From: Pseudokordiimonas caeni
GTDB lineage: Bacteria > Pseudomonadota > Alphaproteobacteria > Sphingomonadales > Kordiimonadaceae
Direction of reading: 5' to 3'
NCBI RefSeq assembly: GCF_026719705.1
Contig: NZ_JAPPRR010000004.1
Coordinates: 62,001 to 126,000 of the forward strand
DNA length: 64,000 nt
Positions 49,428-59,216 of this stretch are shown here, piece after piece (the first letter of the stretch is position 1; every line of letters starts with the position of its first letter). The position numbers and the translations under genes are program-made. The notes below the pieces were generated by a model, which worked only from the letters and a program-made list of their open reading frames with translations, ran no database searches and was not told the origin of the DNA.

Positions 49428-50399
49428 ATGTTCCGGAGCCCTGATCCCATGAGCGGACATCCGTCCATCCGTATCCTTCTCGCCTCGCCGCGCGGCTTCT
49501 GCGCTGGCGTGGACCGCGCGATCAAGATCGTCGAACTGGCGATCCAGAAGTTCGGCGCGCCCGTCTATGTGCGCCACGAAATCGTGCATAACCGCTATGT
49601 GGTCGAAGGCCTCGAGGCCCAGGGTGCCGTGTTCGTGGACGAGCTTCACGAAGTGCCCGAAGGTCTGCCGGTCGTCTTCTCCGCCCACGGCGTGCCGAAA
49701 TCGGTGCCCGCCGAGGCCGAAAAGCGCGAGATGATCTATGTGGATGCCACCTGCCCGCTTGTCTCGAAGGTTCACCGCGAGGTGGAACGCCACGACGGGC
49801 TCGGCCGCCATATCCTGATGATTGGCCACGCCGGCCACCCGGAGGTGATCGGCACCATGGGCCAGGTCGCAGAAGGCTCGATGACGCTGATTGAAACGGT
49901 TGAAGACGTTGAAAAGCTTGAGGTCGCGGACCCTGCCAATCTCGCCTTCGTGACGCAAACCACGCTTTCGGTGGATGATACGGCGGATATCGTCGCCGCC
50001 CTGCAGGCCAAATATCCCGAGATCACCACGCCGAAGAAGGAAGATATCTGCTACGCCACCACCAACCGGCAGGTTGCCGTGAAGGAACTGGCGAAGGAGA
50101 CCGACCGGCTGATCGTGATCGGTGCGCCAAACAGTTCCAACAGCCGCCGGCTGGTGGAAGTGAGCGAAAAGGCAGGCTGCCCGGCCCGCCTGATCCAGCG
50201 CGCGGCCGATCTTGACTGGGACTGGCTTGAGGGCGTCACCACCCTTGGCATCACGGCGGGCGCGAGCGCCCCTGAAGTGCTGGTTACCGAACTGATTGAT
50301 GCCATCCGCACGCGCTATGACGCGAAGGTGGAACTGGTGACGACTGCCGAGGAAAGTGTCGTCTTCAAGGTGCCGCCGATCCTGAAGGATGTTGCCTGA
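49428..50399 (+). CDS. ispH: 4-hydroxy-3-methylbut-2-enyl diphosphate reductase
   Basis: Last enzyme of the MEP isoprenoid pathway, 323 residues, with a [4Fe-4S] cluster. The cluster cysteines are in RGFCAGV (Cys25), DATCPLV and [10 protein letters not shown]. Catalytic segments [14 protein letters not shown] and TQTTLS are present. The ATG at 49428 has AAGGGG upstream; an ATG at 49449 is also possible. The stop overlaps the thrB start by one base, so the two are coupled. Confidence 0.97.
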   Translation: MFRSPDPMSGHPSIRILLASPRGFCAGVDRAIKIVELAIQKFGAPVYVRHEIVHNRYVVEGLEAQGAVFVDELHEVPEGLPVVFSAHGVPKSVPAEAEKREMIYVDATCPLVSKVHREVERHDGLGRHILMIGHAGHPEVIGTMGQVAEGSMTLIETVEDVEKLEVADPANLAFVTQTTLSVDDTADIVAALQAKYPEITTPKKEDICYATTNRQVAVKELAKETDRLIVIGAPNSSNSRRLVEVSEKAGCPARLIQRAADLDWDWLEGVTTLGITAGASAPEVLVTELIDAIRTRYDAKVELVTTAEESVVFKVPPILKDVA

Positions 50400-51364
50400 T
50401 GGCGGTCTATACGCAGGTCGACGACCAGACCCTTGCCGAATTCCTGAGCCAGTATGACGTGGGTGAGCCGACGAGCTTCAAGGGCATCGCCGAAGGCGTG
50501 GAAAACTCCAATTATCTTCTGGAGACCACCAAGGCCCGCTTCATCCTGACGCTCTATGAAAAGCGCGCCAACCCGGCGGATCTGCCCTATTTCCTCGCCC
50601 TGATGGAACATATCGCCAAGGCCGGCCTGCCCGCGCCCCTGCCGGTGCATGACAAGGCCGGCAATGCACTGAAAACCCTGAAGGGCCGCCCGGCGTGCCT
50701 CATCAGCTTCCTGACCGGCGTCAGCGTCAATGATACGGGGCCGGAGCAGTGCGCCGCCCTTGGTGCTGCGCTCGCCGGCATGCACAAGGCAACGGCGGAT
50801 TTCGATCAGACCCGCCCGAATGACCTGTCGCTCGCCGGTTGGCACACGCTGGCGGACAAGATCGGTGACCGTGCCGACGAGATCGAACCGGGGCTCGCAG
50901 CCCTCATCCGCGAGGAACTGGCCTATCTGGATGCCCACTGGCCGGCCGAGGGCAGCCTGCCAGCTGGCACCATCCATGCCGACCTGTTCCCCGATAACGT
51001 GCTGATGCTGGGTGGCAAGGTCACGGGGCTGATCGACTTCTATTTCAGCTGCACCGATTTCCTCGCCTACGATATCGCCGTGTGCCTCAATAGCTGGTGC
51101 TTTGACGATGCCCACGCCTTCGCGCCCGTGCGCGCCAAGCGGCTGATGGAAAATTACGATATCCTCCGCCCGCTGACCGCCGCCGAGACAAAGGCCCTGC
51201 CGATCCTCGCCCGTGGCTCGGCACTGCGCTTCATGCTGACCCGCGCCTATGACTGGCTAAACCCGGTGCCCGGCGCCGTGGTCCGCCCCAAGGACCCGCG
51301 CGACTATCTGCTGCGCCTGAAGTTCCACCGCACCGTATCGGACGCCGCCCAGTATGTCGTCTGA
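50399..51364 (+). CDS. thrB: Homoserine kinase (type II, APH-like)
   Basis: Phosphorylates homoserine in threonine synthesis; 321 residues of the aminoglycoside-phosphotransferase-like ThrB class. Segments: [42 protein letters not shown] at the N-terminus, the catalytic [39 protein letters not shown]. It overlaps ispH by 1 nt and rnhA by 11 nt. thrC is in the same window at 63342, in a separate operon. Confidence 0.95.
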   Translation: MAVYTQVDDQTLAEFLSQYDVGEPTSFKGIAEGVENSNYLLETTKARFILTLYEKRANPADLPYFLALMEHIAKAGLPAPLPVHDKAGNALKTLKGRPACLISFLTGVSVNDTGPEQCAALGAALAGMHKATADFDQTRPNDLSLAGWHTLADKIGDRADEIEPGLAALIREELAYLDAHWPAEGSLPAGTIHADLFPDNVLMLGGKVTGLIDFYFSCTDFLAYDIAVCLNSWCFDDAHAFAPVRAKRLMENYDILRPLTAAETKALPILARGSALRFMLTRAYDWLNPVPGAVVRPKDPRDYLLRLKFHRTVSDAAQYVV

Positions 51365-51800
51365 ACGCACGGTGGTGATCTATACCGACGGCGCCTGTTC
51401 CGGCAACCCCGGCCCCGGCGGCTGGGGCGCGGTGCTGGAATGGAACGGGCACGAGAAGGAACTATCGGGCGGTGCGTTCGAAACCACCAACAACCGGATG
51501 GAACTGACCGCCGCCATCGAGGCGCTGAATGCCCTCACCCGCCCCTGCAAGGTGATCCTGCACACCGACAGCACCTATGTGAAGGACGGCATCACCAAAT
51601 GGATCCACGGCTGGCAGTCGCGCGGCTGGAAAACCGCCGACAAGAAGCCCGTGAAGAATGCCGACCTCTGGCAGGCGCTCCTCGATGCTGAAGCCCCCCA
51701 CACGATCGAGTGGAAATGGGTAAAAGGCCACGCCGGCCACGACGGCAACGAACGCGCGGACGAACTCGCCCGCATGGGCATGGAGCCCTACAAACCATGA
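51354..51800 (+). CDS. rnhA: Ribonuclease HI
   Basis: RNA:DNA hybrid nuclease of 148 residues. The four acidic catalytic residues are visible: Asp in [14 protein letters not shown], Glu in NNRMELTA, Asp in LHTDSTYV and the Asp in [10 protein letters not shown]. The N-terminus overlaps thrB by 11 nt and the stop overlaps the next gene by 4 nt (ATGA). Confidence 0.97.
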   Translation: MSSERTVVIYTDGACSGNPGPGGWGAVLEWNGHEKELSGGAFETTNNRMELTAAIEALNALTRPCKVILHTDSTYVKDGITKWIHGWQSRGWKTADKKPVKNADLWQALLDAEAPHTIEWKWVKGHAGHDGNERADELARMGMEPYKP

Positions 51801-52330
51801 TCCGCCATCTGGGTGCCGCCGACTATCGCGCGATGCCCTGGGCGAACGGGCGCGGCACCACGACCGAGCTTGCCCGCGAGAATCGCCCTGATGGCACCCT
51901 TTCCTGGCGCCTGTCGGTCGCGACCGTATCGGAAGACGGCCCCTTCTCGCCGCTGCCCGGGATCGACCGCACCTTGACGCTCATCTCCGGCGAAGGCTTC
52001 GACCTGCTGATCGATGGCACCCGCCACGCCCTTGCGCCCCTCTCCCCACTCGCCTTTTCAGGCGACGCAGCCGTGAGTGCGGTCGGCGTGAAAGGCCCGA
52101 GCCTCGATTTCAACGTGATGGTGGACCGCCGCGACTGGCAAGCAAGCGTAACCCTGATCACCTCGCCCCACCGCTTCACGGTGAAAGGCGGCGACCTCGC
52201 CTTCCTTTACATGCTTGATGCCAGCGCCGGCAGAGCCGCAGCGGGTGACCTGATCGTCGTTCAGGATGAGGATGCATATACCTTCACGGAAGGTGAGCGG
52301 GCGTTGTGGGCAACACTCAAGCCTAGGTGA
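51797..52330 (+). CDS. HutD/Ves-like cupin family protein
   Basis: Cupin-type protein of 177 residues of the HutD/Ves family: [52 protein letters not shown] and the [12 protein letters not shown] strand. The family is linked to histidine use and to temperature-shifted activity in enterobacteria; its biochemical role is unclear, and no hut genes are nearby. The ATG overlaps the rnhA stop, so it is translated with the ispH-thrB-rnhA group. Confidence 0.87.
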   Translation: MIRHLGAADYRAMPWANGRGTTTELARENRPDGTLSWRLSVATVSEDGPFSPLPGIDRTLTLISGEGFDLLIDGTRHALAPLSPLAFSGDAAVSAVGVKGPSLDFNVMVDRRDWQASVTLITSPHRFTVKGGDLAFLYMLDASAGRAAAGDLIVVQDEDAYTFTEGERALWATLKPR

Positions 52331-52368
52331 CCCGGCTCCCAAGAGGCGCCCAACAAAAGGGCGTATTG

Positions 52369-52824
52369 TTACTCTAGCGGCATTCCATAAAAGCGGCCTA
52401 CTACATCACCGCCGAACATCGAGACCGGCTGATGGATGCCTTCAACTCCCGTTTCGGAAATTCGCCCACGGAGTTCATATCCCGCGTCACAAATATTTGC
52501 GGACAAATCGATAAGAATGGCAGCGCCAACAACTTCATATGCCGCCTCTCCCAAGAACACAGCGTCCCTCGCAGGATATTCGGAGAGAATTTTCAGTTTC
52601 CTAAACTCTCCGGAGGAACAGCTTTCTGCAGGTGCCGCGCTGAATTCCACAATCATGCTTCGTGTCAGCGATCCATCTCTTGAGGTCAGCAAGAGGCTCC
52701 AACGAGAGCCATACTTCATAGCTTGAGGAGTCGGCTCATTCATCCCTGATTGAAATTCATTCTTGCTGGCAGCGCTGCATGCTGCCAGCAAGAAACATAA
52801 CAACGCATTTGATAGAAGTTTCAT
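52369..52824 (-). CDS. Hypothetical lipoprotein, A/T-rich
   Basis: Small lipoprotein of 151 residues: MKLLSNALLCFLLAACS, lipobox LAAC with the lipidated cysteine at 16. The rest includes SRWSLLLTSRDGSLTRSMIVEFSAAPAESCSSGEFRKLKIL and EAAYEVVGAAILIDLSANICDAGYELRGRI; two extra cysteines may form a disulfide. No family recognised. It is clearly richer in A/T codons than its neighbours, which hints at recent acquisition or weak selection. It is convergent with the hutD-like gene. A TTG at 52839 is a less likely start. Confidence 0.65.
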   Translation of the reverse strand: MKLLSNALLCFLLAACSAASKNEFQSGMNEPTPQAMKYGSRWSLLLTSRDGSLTRSMIVEFSAAPAESCSSGEFRKLKILSEYPARDAVFLGEAAYEVVGAAILIDLSANICDAGYELRGRISETGVEGIHQPVSMFGGDVVGRFYGMPLE

Positions 52825-52905
52825 CACGGCTACCTGCAACGCGTTGCCTACATAAATCTACAGGGCAGAACCTCTCACGGCCCTATGAGTTGTTGTATGC
52901 AAAGC

Positions 52906-54549
52906 CTAGTCCTGCTTCTCAAACACACCGCCAAAATAGTCCCCGGCGTTCCACTGCGGGGCAGCGTCGCGGTTGGCGATTTCGTTGGCGATCAGCCAGT
53001 TGACGCGGGCGAATTTGGCGGCGGCGTCAAAGTGGATCGGCTGGTCCATCGTGTCCGACGGCTTGTGATAGATATTCTTCATGAAGGTGTCGGTGAGCGC
53101 TGCGCTGTCGGCGCCGTCCACGGCGGGGGATATCCCCACCTTCAGGGCCACTGCCGGCACGCCACGCTGCACGAAGCGGAACTGGTCGCTGCGGGTGAAG
53201 CGACCCTCGTTCGGCAGCGGATCGGGGCTGAGCGCGAGGCCCGCCTTGGCAACCGCGGCCTCGACAATCGGGCCGAGGTCCGACCGTTCACCACCCAGCG
53301 CATTCACATCGGCGAAATCGAACAGCAGTATCGGCATATCAAGGTTCACATTCGCCACCATCTGGTAACCGGCGGGCGGGAAATGCGCGAGATAATCGGA
53401 GCCCTGCAGGCCTTCTTCCTCGGCCGTGACCGCTGCAAACAGCACCGAACGGCGCGGCCTCAAGCCGCTTTCCTTCCACACACGAGCGACCTCGAGAAGC
53501 GTCGAGATACCGGCCGCGTTATCCAGCGCGCCGTTATAGACCTTGCGGCCTTCGCCCTCGTCTTCCTTCACGCCCTTATGGTCCAGATGCGCCGACATGA
53601 CGACGACCTCATGGGCGAGCTCGGGGTCTGACCCTTCAAGGAGGCCGAGCACATTGGGGCTCGTCACCGGGTCCGACGCCTTGCTTTCCGCCTTGATGGC
53701 GAGATGCAGGCCGAGGTCAACCGGGGCCACCTTGTCCGTGCCCGCGTCCACGGCGGCGAGGATCGGGTCGAGGTCTACGCCAGCAGCCGCGAACAGGCGC
53801 TTCTGCATGGCGGGGGAGAGAAGCAGGCTCGGCAGGCCTTGCGCCTCACCGCTGCCTTCAGGGCGGACCCAATCGAAGCTCGGGTCGTTCACGAATTCCA
53901 GATAGCGATCATAGCCGAAGCGGGCGTTCTCGGCGGGTGTGCGGATCGTCACCATCGCCACCGCGCCGCGCTTCGCGAGTTCCTTGCCCTTCACGGCGTT
54001 GGAGCGCTGATAGGCACGCACCTCACTGTGGAAGCCCTTGGGCGCATCGGCGATCAGGACGACGATCTTGCCCTTCACATCCAGCCCTTCAAGGTCATCA
54101 TGGCCAAGCGACGGGGCATGCACGCCGAAACCCGCAAACACCAGGTCCCCCGCCACATCCACCTTCGGGAAGGCTGAACTGCCGCGCATCTGATAGTCAT
54201 CCGCGAAGGTCAGCGTCTCGGCCGTGCCGTTAGCGGTAAGGGTGACAGACGTGTTTTCGCGCACCAGCGACGCCTTCACGAACGGCACCTGCTGGAAATA
54301 GCTGCCACCATCGCCCACCGGCTTCAGCCCGGCGCGGGCATACGCCGCCGCCACATAGCGCGCTGCAAGCTCGTGCCCTTCGGACGCCACCTTGCGGCCC
54401 TCGAGCAAATCATCAGCCAGAAAGGCCATGTCGGCCTTGATGCGCCCGGCTTCGAACGCCGTTGCGGCCGGCTCCTGCACCTTGGCGGAGCAGGCAGAAA
54501 GTGTAAGCATGCAGCCGGACAAGGCCGCGATCAGGGTGTGTTTCTTCAT
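52906..54549 (-). CDS. M28-family zinc peptidase lipoprotein (copy 1)
   Basis: Predicted lipoprotein (signal MKKHTLIAALSGCMLTLSAC, lipobox LSAC) of 547 residues in peptidase family M28. Metal-ligand segments: VVMSAHLDHKG, DNAAGISTLLEVARV, AEEEGLQGSDYLA (catalytic Glu), NVNLDMPIL and IYHKPSDTMDQP. A PA-domain-like insert (about 130-260) is present. A 15-bp gap separates it from a paralogous gene upstream (54565), and the two share the same order of motifs. They may be aminopeptidases of the outer-membrane/periplasmic space. Confidence 0.92.
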   Translation of the reverse strand: MKKHTLIAALSGCMLTLSACSAKVQEPAATAFEAGRIKADMAFLADDLLEGRKVASEGHELAARYVAAAYARAGLKPVGDGGSYFQQVPFVKASLVRENTSVTLTANGTAETLTFADDYQMRGSSAFPKVDVAGDLVFAGFGVHAPSLGHDDLEGLDVKGKIVVLIADAPKGFHSEVRAYQRSNAVKGKELAKRGAVAMVTIRTPAENARFGYDRYLEFVNDPSFDWVRPEGSGEAQGLPSLLLSPAMQKRLFAAAGVDLDPILAAVDAGTDKVAPVDLGLHLAIKAESKASDPVTSPNVLGLLEGSDPELAHEVVVMSAHLDHKGVKEDEGEGRKVYNGALDNAAGISTLLEVARVWKESGLRPRRSVLFAAVTAEEEGLQGSDYLAHFPPAGYQMVANVNLDMPILLFDFADVNALGGERSDLGPIVEAAVAKAGLALSPDPLPNEGRFTRSDQFRFVQRGVPAVALKVGISPAVDGADSAALTDTFMKNIYHKPSDTMDQPIHFDAAAKFARVNWLIANEIANRDAAPQWNAGDYFGGVFEKQD

Positions 54550-54564
54550 CTCTTGTCCCAGGCC

Positions 54565-56214
54565 CTATTTCTTGTCCGCAAATGTGTCGCCAAAGAAGTC
54601 GCCTTCGTTCCATTCGGGCTTTTCTTTGCGGTTGGCGATCTCGTTGAGGATCAGCCAGTTGATGCGGGCGAATTTGGCCGCCGTATCGAAACGGATCGGC
54701 AGGTCCATCTGGTCCTTAGGCGTGTGGTAGGTGTTTTTCAGGAAGTCGACAAACACGTCCGCCCCCTTCACACCGTCCGCCGTGAGGCCGAAGCCGGTGG
54801 CCAGCATCACGGCTGGCACGCCCTGCTGCACGAACCGATAATGGTCGCTCCGGGTGAAGATGCCCTCTTCCGGCAGCGGGTCGGGGCTGAGCGTCACACC
54901 CGTCTTTGCAAGCGCATCGGCCGTGATCGGCCCAAGCGTGGAGCGATCGGCCCCGAAGGCGATCAGGTCGGCGAAATCATAGAGAAGCACCGGCATATCG
55001 AGGTTCACGTTGGCCACAAGCTCACCGACCGGCGGCGGGAAATGCGCCAGATATTCCGAACCCAGCAGCCCTTCTTCCTCGGCCACTACAGCCGCAAACA
55101 GGATCGAGCGGCGCGGCCGGATGCCGTTTGACATATAGGCGCGGGCGACCTCCAGCATCGTGGCGATGCCGGCGCTGTTATCAAGGGCACCGTTATAGAT
55201 ATGGTCCTCGCCCTCGGCGCTTTCCTTCATGCCTTCATGATCGAGATGGGCCGAGAGCACCACGACCTCGTTCTTCAGCTTCGGGTCGCTGCCTTCAATG
55301 AGCGCCAGCACATTGGGGCTTGAGACAGGGTCCAGAAGCTTGCTCATGCGGACAAGATCGACATGCGCCTTCAAGGGACCGGTCGGCATGTCATCCACGC
55401 CTTCGTCCGCCGCTTTCAGCACGGCGGCGATATCGATGCCGCTGCCCGCGAACATGCGGTTGGCAACGTCCGACGAGACAAGAGCGGACACCACCGCCGT
55501 CTTCGCGTCCTCGGCGCTGCCGATCCAGTCGAACGACTTTTCCATGAAGGCGCTTTTCAGCTTGTCGAACGTGCGGCGCTCTTCCTCCTGCGGGGTGCGG
55601 ATGAAGATCACGCCGGTGGCGCCGCGCGCCTGCAGATTCTTCCATTTGGACCTGCCGGAGCCGAGATGCGCACGGATCTCGCTATTCAGGCCCTTGGGCG
55701 CGCCCGAGACCACAACAGCGATCTTGCCATTCAGGTCCAGCCCTTCGAGGTCATCCCAGCCGGCTTCGGGCGAATAGACGCCATAACCGACGAAAACAAC
55801 ATCGCCCGCAGCTGTCATCGACGGCAGCTTCACCTCGCCCGCCATCAGATAATCGGTGCCGAAGGCCAGCGTCTCGGCCTTGCCGTCCAACGTCAGCGTC
55901 AGCGAGGAAGCTTCGTCATCGATCGTGGCACTGCGGAACGGCACCTGCTGGAAATAGGTACCATCAGCGGCTGCGGGTTTCAGGCCGATCAGCTCGAACT
56001 GGGTTTTCACATAATTGGCCGCAAGCGCATAACCGCGCGTGCCGGTGCGGCGGCCTTCCATCAGGTCGTCCGACAGGAAGGCCATGTCGGCCTTGATACG
56101 ATCCTGGCTGAAAAGGGGCTCGTGGCTCGCCTTCTTCGCATCCCCCGTGGTGGCGCAGGCTGACAGGAGCATCGCCCCGCCCATCAGCGCCATCATTGCC
56201 ATTCTTGTTTTCAT
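54565..56214 (-). CDS. M28-family zinc peptidase lipoprotein (copy 2)
   Basis: Lipoprotein of 549 residues: MKTRMAMMALMGGAMLLSAC, lipobox LSAC. The M28 ligands appear in VVLSAHLDHEG, DNSAGIATMLEVARA, AEEEGLLGSEYLA, NVNLDMPVL and TYHTPKDQMDLP. It is similar in sequence and layout to copy 1 downstream (15 bp apart), so the pair is a tandem duplication in one transcription unit. The ATG at 56214 has GGGGGA upstream; the frame to 56283 is not needed. Peptide substrates unknown. Confidence 0.92.
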   Translation of the reverse strand: MKTRMAMMALMGGAMLLSACATTGDAKKASHEPLFSQDRIKADMAFLSDDLMEGRRTGTRGYALAANYVKTQFELIGLKPAAADGTYFQQVPFRSATIDDEASSLTLTLDGKAETLAFGTDYLMAGEVKLPSMTAAGDVVFVGYGVYSPEAGWDDLEGLDLNGKIAVVVSGAPKGLNSEIRAHLGSGRSKWKNLQARGATGVIFIRTPQEEERRTFDKLKSAFMEKSFDWIGSAEDAKTAVVSALVSSDVANRMFAGSGIDIAAVLKAADEGVDDMPTGPLKAHVDLVRMSKLLDPVSSPNVLALIEGSDPKLKNEVVVLSAHLDHEGMKESAEGEDHIYNGALDNSAGIATMLEVARAYMSNGIRPRRSILFAAVVAEEEGLLGSEYLAHFPPPVGELVANVNLDMPVLLYDFADLIAFGADRSTLGPITADALAKTGVTLSPDPLPEEGIFTRSDHYRFVQQGVPAVMLATGFGLTADGVKGADVFVDFLKNTYHTPKDQMDLPIRFDTAAKFARINWLILNEIANRKEKPEWNEGDFFGDTFADKK

Positions 56215-56304
56215 TTTGCGGTTTCCCCCGTCTTCATTCTGAAACGAAATATTGGACCGTAACGCGCCTGTGTGCCACGTCAATTGGTCAAAAGTTGCCT
56301 GAAA

Positions 56305-57585
56305 TCAGTCGTGCCGCAGGGCTTCGACAACGGCCCAGAGCCTGTCCTGCCCCCAAAGCGTGGTGCCGCCGACCCGGAAGGTGGGCACACCCCAGCTGCC
56401 GGCATGCAGCATGTCCTGCCGGTTGCGCTCGGCTTTTATCCGCCAGTCGGCATCAACCTCAATCCGGGCGAGGCGCGCAGGCAGGCCTGCAGCCTCGAGG
56501 ATATAGGCCATGCCCTTTTCGGAATTTCCGTCCACGCCTTCGGACCAGACTGCTGTCATGAAGGAGCGGAAAAAGGCCATGTCGCTGCCGTCATCCGGAA
56601 GCGACATACCGATGCCAAGCGCGCGTTCAGCGGCCGCGCCAACAGGATCGACAATCGCGCCGAACGGGATACCCAGAAGCCGCGCCTCGCGCGCCGCATC
56701 GAACACGATATAGCGCCGCTTGGCCGCCGGTACGGGCAGGCCACGCATCACCATCGGCAGCACGGGCCGCAGGCGCAGGGCGACCCCGGCAGCTTCCACG
56801 AGCTTCGCAGCCTGCTCCATCGCGAGGTAGCTGTAAGGGCTGCGGACCGAGAAGAAGAATTCCACCGTGCGACCGGTGATCGAACGATCAAGGTTTGACA
56901 GCGCATATTGCCACAGCCGGGTCAGCTCGAAATGGGTTTCCCCGTCGCCGAGTCCGAGCGCATTCAGGCGGCGTTCCAGATGATCAAGCCGGTCGAGGCC
57001 CGGATAGAACTCCCCACCATAATAGATCGTTCCGCTGGCGTAATGACCAAGCCAGCGGAGCAGCTTCTGATTTTCCTCAAGCCTCTGCTCGCCCATGTCG
57101 GCGCCCGCACAGAGCTTGCGGATTGCCGTCACATCCTGCCGCCAGACGGCAGCCCCCAATTCTTCGGCAAGTCCGAAGAAATCGGGATGGTCTTCGTTCG
57201 CGGCGAGGAAGCGACTGGCCATGCCGATCGCCAGCCGGTCCGGCACCAAAGCCGTATGCGGGAAACCTAGGCCATAGAGCCGGGCGAGCCGCGCCGAATC
57301 GAGAATCGAATAAGCCTCGAATCGTGCCGGATCGGGATACATGGCGGCAGGCAGGCGTTCCACCACGCGCGGACGGATCGTGACGTCGAACCGCTCCTTC
57401 AGCTCGGGCAGCACCTGTACCATCAGCTGGCTATAGGGATCGTCCACCCGGTGGAAATAGGTCAGTTCGTGGCCCTGGCGCCTGACACGACGGGCGATTT
57501 CCGTACCCGCGCGCTGGAGATTGAGCCGCGCCTTGCTGGTGATCCAGCTCGCGGCGCTGGCCTTGACGAAACTCTCGAAACTCAT
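56305..57585 (-). CDS. Double thioredoxin-fold DsbA/HCCA-isomerase-like protein
   Basis: Protein of 426 residues made of two thioredoxin-like (DSBA) halves. The N-terminal half (about 40-220; YFHRVDDPYSQLMVQVLPELKERF, YYGGEFYPGLDRLDHLERRL) and the C-terminal half (about 235-422; VEFFFSVRSPYSYLAMEQ, GSWGVPTFRVGGTTLWGQDRLWAVV) both resemble the 2-hydroxychromene-2-carboxylate isomerase/DsbA fold. Neither has a CxxC motif, and there is no signal peptide, so an isomerase or glutathione-dependent role is more likely than oxidation. Its ATG overlaps the nfeD gene stop by 4 nt. Confidence 0.8.
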   Translation of the reverse strand: MSFESFVKASAASWITSKARLNLQRAGTEIARRVRRQGHELTYFHRVDDPYSQLMVQVLPELKERFDVTIRPRVVERLPAAMYPDPARFEAYSILDSARLARLYGLGFPHTALVPDRLAIGMASRFLAANEDHPDFFGLAEELGAAVWRQDVTAIRKLCAGADMGEQRLEENQKLLRWLGHYASGTIYYGGEFYPGLDRLDHLERRLNALGLGDGETHFELTRLWQYALSNLDRSITGRTVEFFFSVRSPYSYLAMEQAAKLVEAAGVALRLRPVLPMVMRGLPVPAAKRRYIVFDAAREARLLGIPFGAIVDPVGAAAERALGIGMSLPDDGSDMAFFRSFMTAVWSEGVDGNSEKGMAYILEAAGLPARLARIEVDADWRIKAERNRQDMLHAGSWGVPTFRVGGTTLWGQDRLWAVVEALRHD

Positions 57586-58109
57586 CGCGAGGCATCGCCT
57601 CCCGGCAGCTTGGTGTCGCTGCGATCATCAACGGCGTCGATCCCGACCGTGCTTTCAAGCGGCGCGACGATCAGCACGGTGCCATCCACCGCCACCACGC
57701 GCACCGGCGTGCCGATGGCAGCGTCCGGCCCTTCGGCAAGCCAGCGGCTGTCGCCCACCTGCACATGGCCACGACCGTTGGCGATCGTCTCTACCACGAC
57801 ATAGACCTTGCCGACATGCCCCTGACCGCGGCGGTTGACGCTCGTCACAGTCGAGGATGTGTCGCGGCTGTAGATATAGCGGCTGGCGATATAGATCGAG
57901 GCACCGGCGAGGATGGCGAACACCACGCCCTGCCCTTCAAGCCCGCTGCCCGGCCACACGAAGGCGACGGCACCGGTGATGAGGCCTGCAACCCCGATCC
58001 ACAGGAGATAGACCCCGGGCAACACCATTTCGCCCGCGAGGAGCAGAAGCCCCGCGCCCCACCACAGCCAATGGGCATTGACCACGAGCCAGCCGGTTTC
58101 CTGTTCCAT
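57582..58109 (-). CDS. NfeD-family membrane protein
   Basis: Membrane protein of 175 residues with about three hydrophobic segments (WWGAGLLLLAGEMVLPGVYLLWIGVAGLITGAVAFVWPGSG), then a soluble OB-fold-like domain (about 90-160; VNRRGQGHVGKVYVVVETIANGRGHVQVGDSRWLAEG). NfeD proteins pair with SPFH/stomatin proteins, and that gene is 24 bp upstream. Probable role in membrane microdomain organisation and quality control. Confidence 0.9.
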   Translation of the reverse strand: MEQETGWLVVNAHWLWWGAGLLLLAGEMVLPGVYLLWIGVAGLITGAVAFVWPGSGLEGQGVVFAILAGASIYIASRYIYSRDTSSTVTSVNRRGQGHVGKVYVVVETIANGRGHVQVGDSRWLAEGPDAAIGTPVRVVAVDGTVLIVAPLESTVGIDAVDDRSDTKLPGGDASR

Positions 58110-58133
58110 CGGTTATCCTCTCGCTTTATCGGC

Positions 58134-59099
58134 TCAAGCGTTGCTGTCGGGCACACTGGTGCGCGCGGCGCGGTTGCGGGCCGGTTTGCCCGTATCTTCC
58201 AGAAGTTCCTTGATACCGCCAATGGCGCCGATCACGCTGGCAGCTTCCATCGGCATGAAGACGAGCTTCTCGTTCGGCGAGCGGGCAAAGGATTCGAGCG
58301 CCGACACATATTTCTGGGCCACGAAATAATTGATCGCCTGCGCGTCGCCCTTGGCGATGGCGTCCGACACCATCTGCGTTGCCTTGGCCTCGGCCTCGGC
58401 TTCACGTTCGCGGGCTTCGGCGTCCTTGAAGGCAGCTTCGCGGCGGCCTTCCGCTTGCAGGATGGCAGCGCGTTTTTCACCTTCGGCCTTCAGGATTTCA
58501 GCCTCGCGCTGGCCTTCAGCAGTCAGGATCGCCGCACGCTTGTCGCGCTCGGCCTTCATCTGGCGCGCCATCGAATCAACAATGTCGCGGGGCGGCGTGA
58601 TGTCCTTGATCTCGATCCGCGTGATCTTCACGCCCCACGGGCGAGTGGCATCGTCCACCACACTCATCAGGCGACTGTTGATCTCGTCGCGTTTCGAGAG
58701 GAGCTCGTCGAGGTCCAGTGAGCCCATCACTGTCCGGATATTGGTCATGGTGAGGTTGAGGATGGCAAGCGTGAGGTTCGATACCTCGTAGGACGCCTGT
58801 GCTGCATCCATCACCTGATAGAAAACGACCCCGTCGGCTTCGACCATCGCGTTGTCGCGGGTGATGACTTCCTGGCTGACGATATCCAGCACCTGTTCCA
58901 TCACATTGACCTTGCGGCCGACCCGATCGATGAGCGGGAAGATGAAATGCAGGCCCGGCTGCAGCGTCTGGGTATAACGGCCAAGGCGTTCGACCGTATA
59001 TTCAAAGCCCTGACGCACCGTCACGACGCCCGAAAAGACGAGAACAATGGCGAAAAACGCCAGAAGAGCAACGATGATGCCCGGCAGATCCATTTCCAT
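58134..59099 (-). CDS. SPFH/stomatin-family membrane protein (QmcA-like)
   Basis: Membrane-anchored SPFH protein of 321 residues. An N-terminal helix (LPGIIVALLAFFAIVLVFSG) precedes the SPFH domain (about 30-185; VRQGFEYTVERLGRYTQTLQPGLHFIFPLIDRVGRKVNVMEQVLDIVSQEVITRDNAMV) and a coiled-coil region rich in AEGEKRAAILQAEG repeats (about 195-265). The pairing with nfeD is standard. The ATG at 59099 has GGGGGA upstream; the frame to 59183 is an extension. Stomatin-like scaffold or protease regulator. Confidence 0.93.
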   Translation of the reverse strand: MEMDLPGIIVALLAFFAIVLVFSGVVTVRQGFEYTVERLGRYTQTLQPGLHFIFPLIDRVGRKVNVMEQVLDIVSQEVITRDNAMVEADGVVFYQVMDAAQASYEVSNLTLAILNLTMTNIRTVMGSLDLDELLSKRDEINSRLMSVVDDATRPWGVKITRIEIKDITPPRDIVDSMARQMKAERDKRAAILTAEGQREAEILKAEGEKRAAILQAEGRREAAFKDAEAREREAEAEAKATQMVSDAIAKGDAQAINYFVAQKYVSALESFARSPNEKLVFMPMEAASVIGAIGGIKELLEDTGKPARNRAARTSVPDSNA

Positions 59100-59216
59100 G
59101 CGACTGTCCCCCGATTTTGCCCGATAGACTGACTGTGCCCTCTCGTTATGGGCGATGCAAGGCTCATGAAAAAGGGCGGCCAAAGCCGCCCGTTTCCGGT
59201 AACGCGAGAACGGTGC

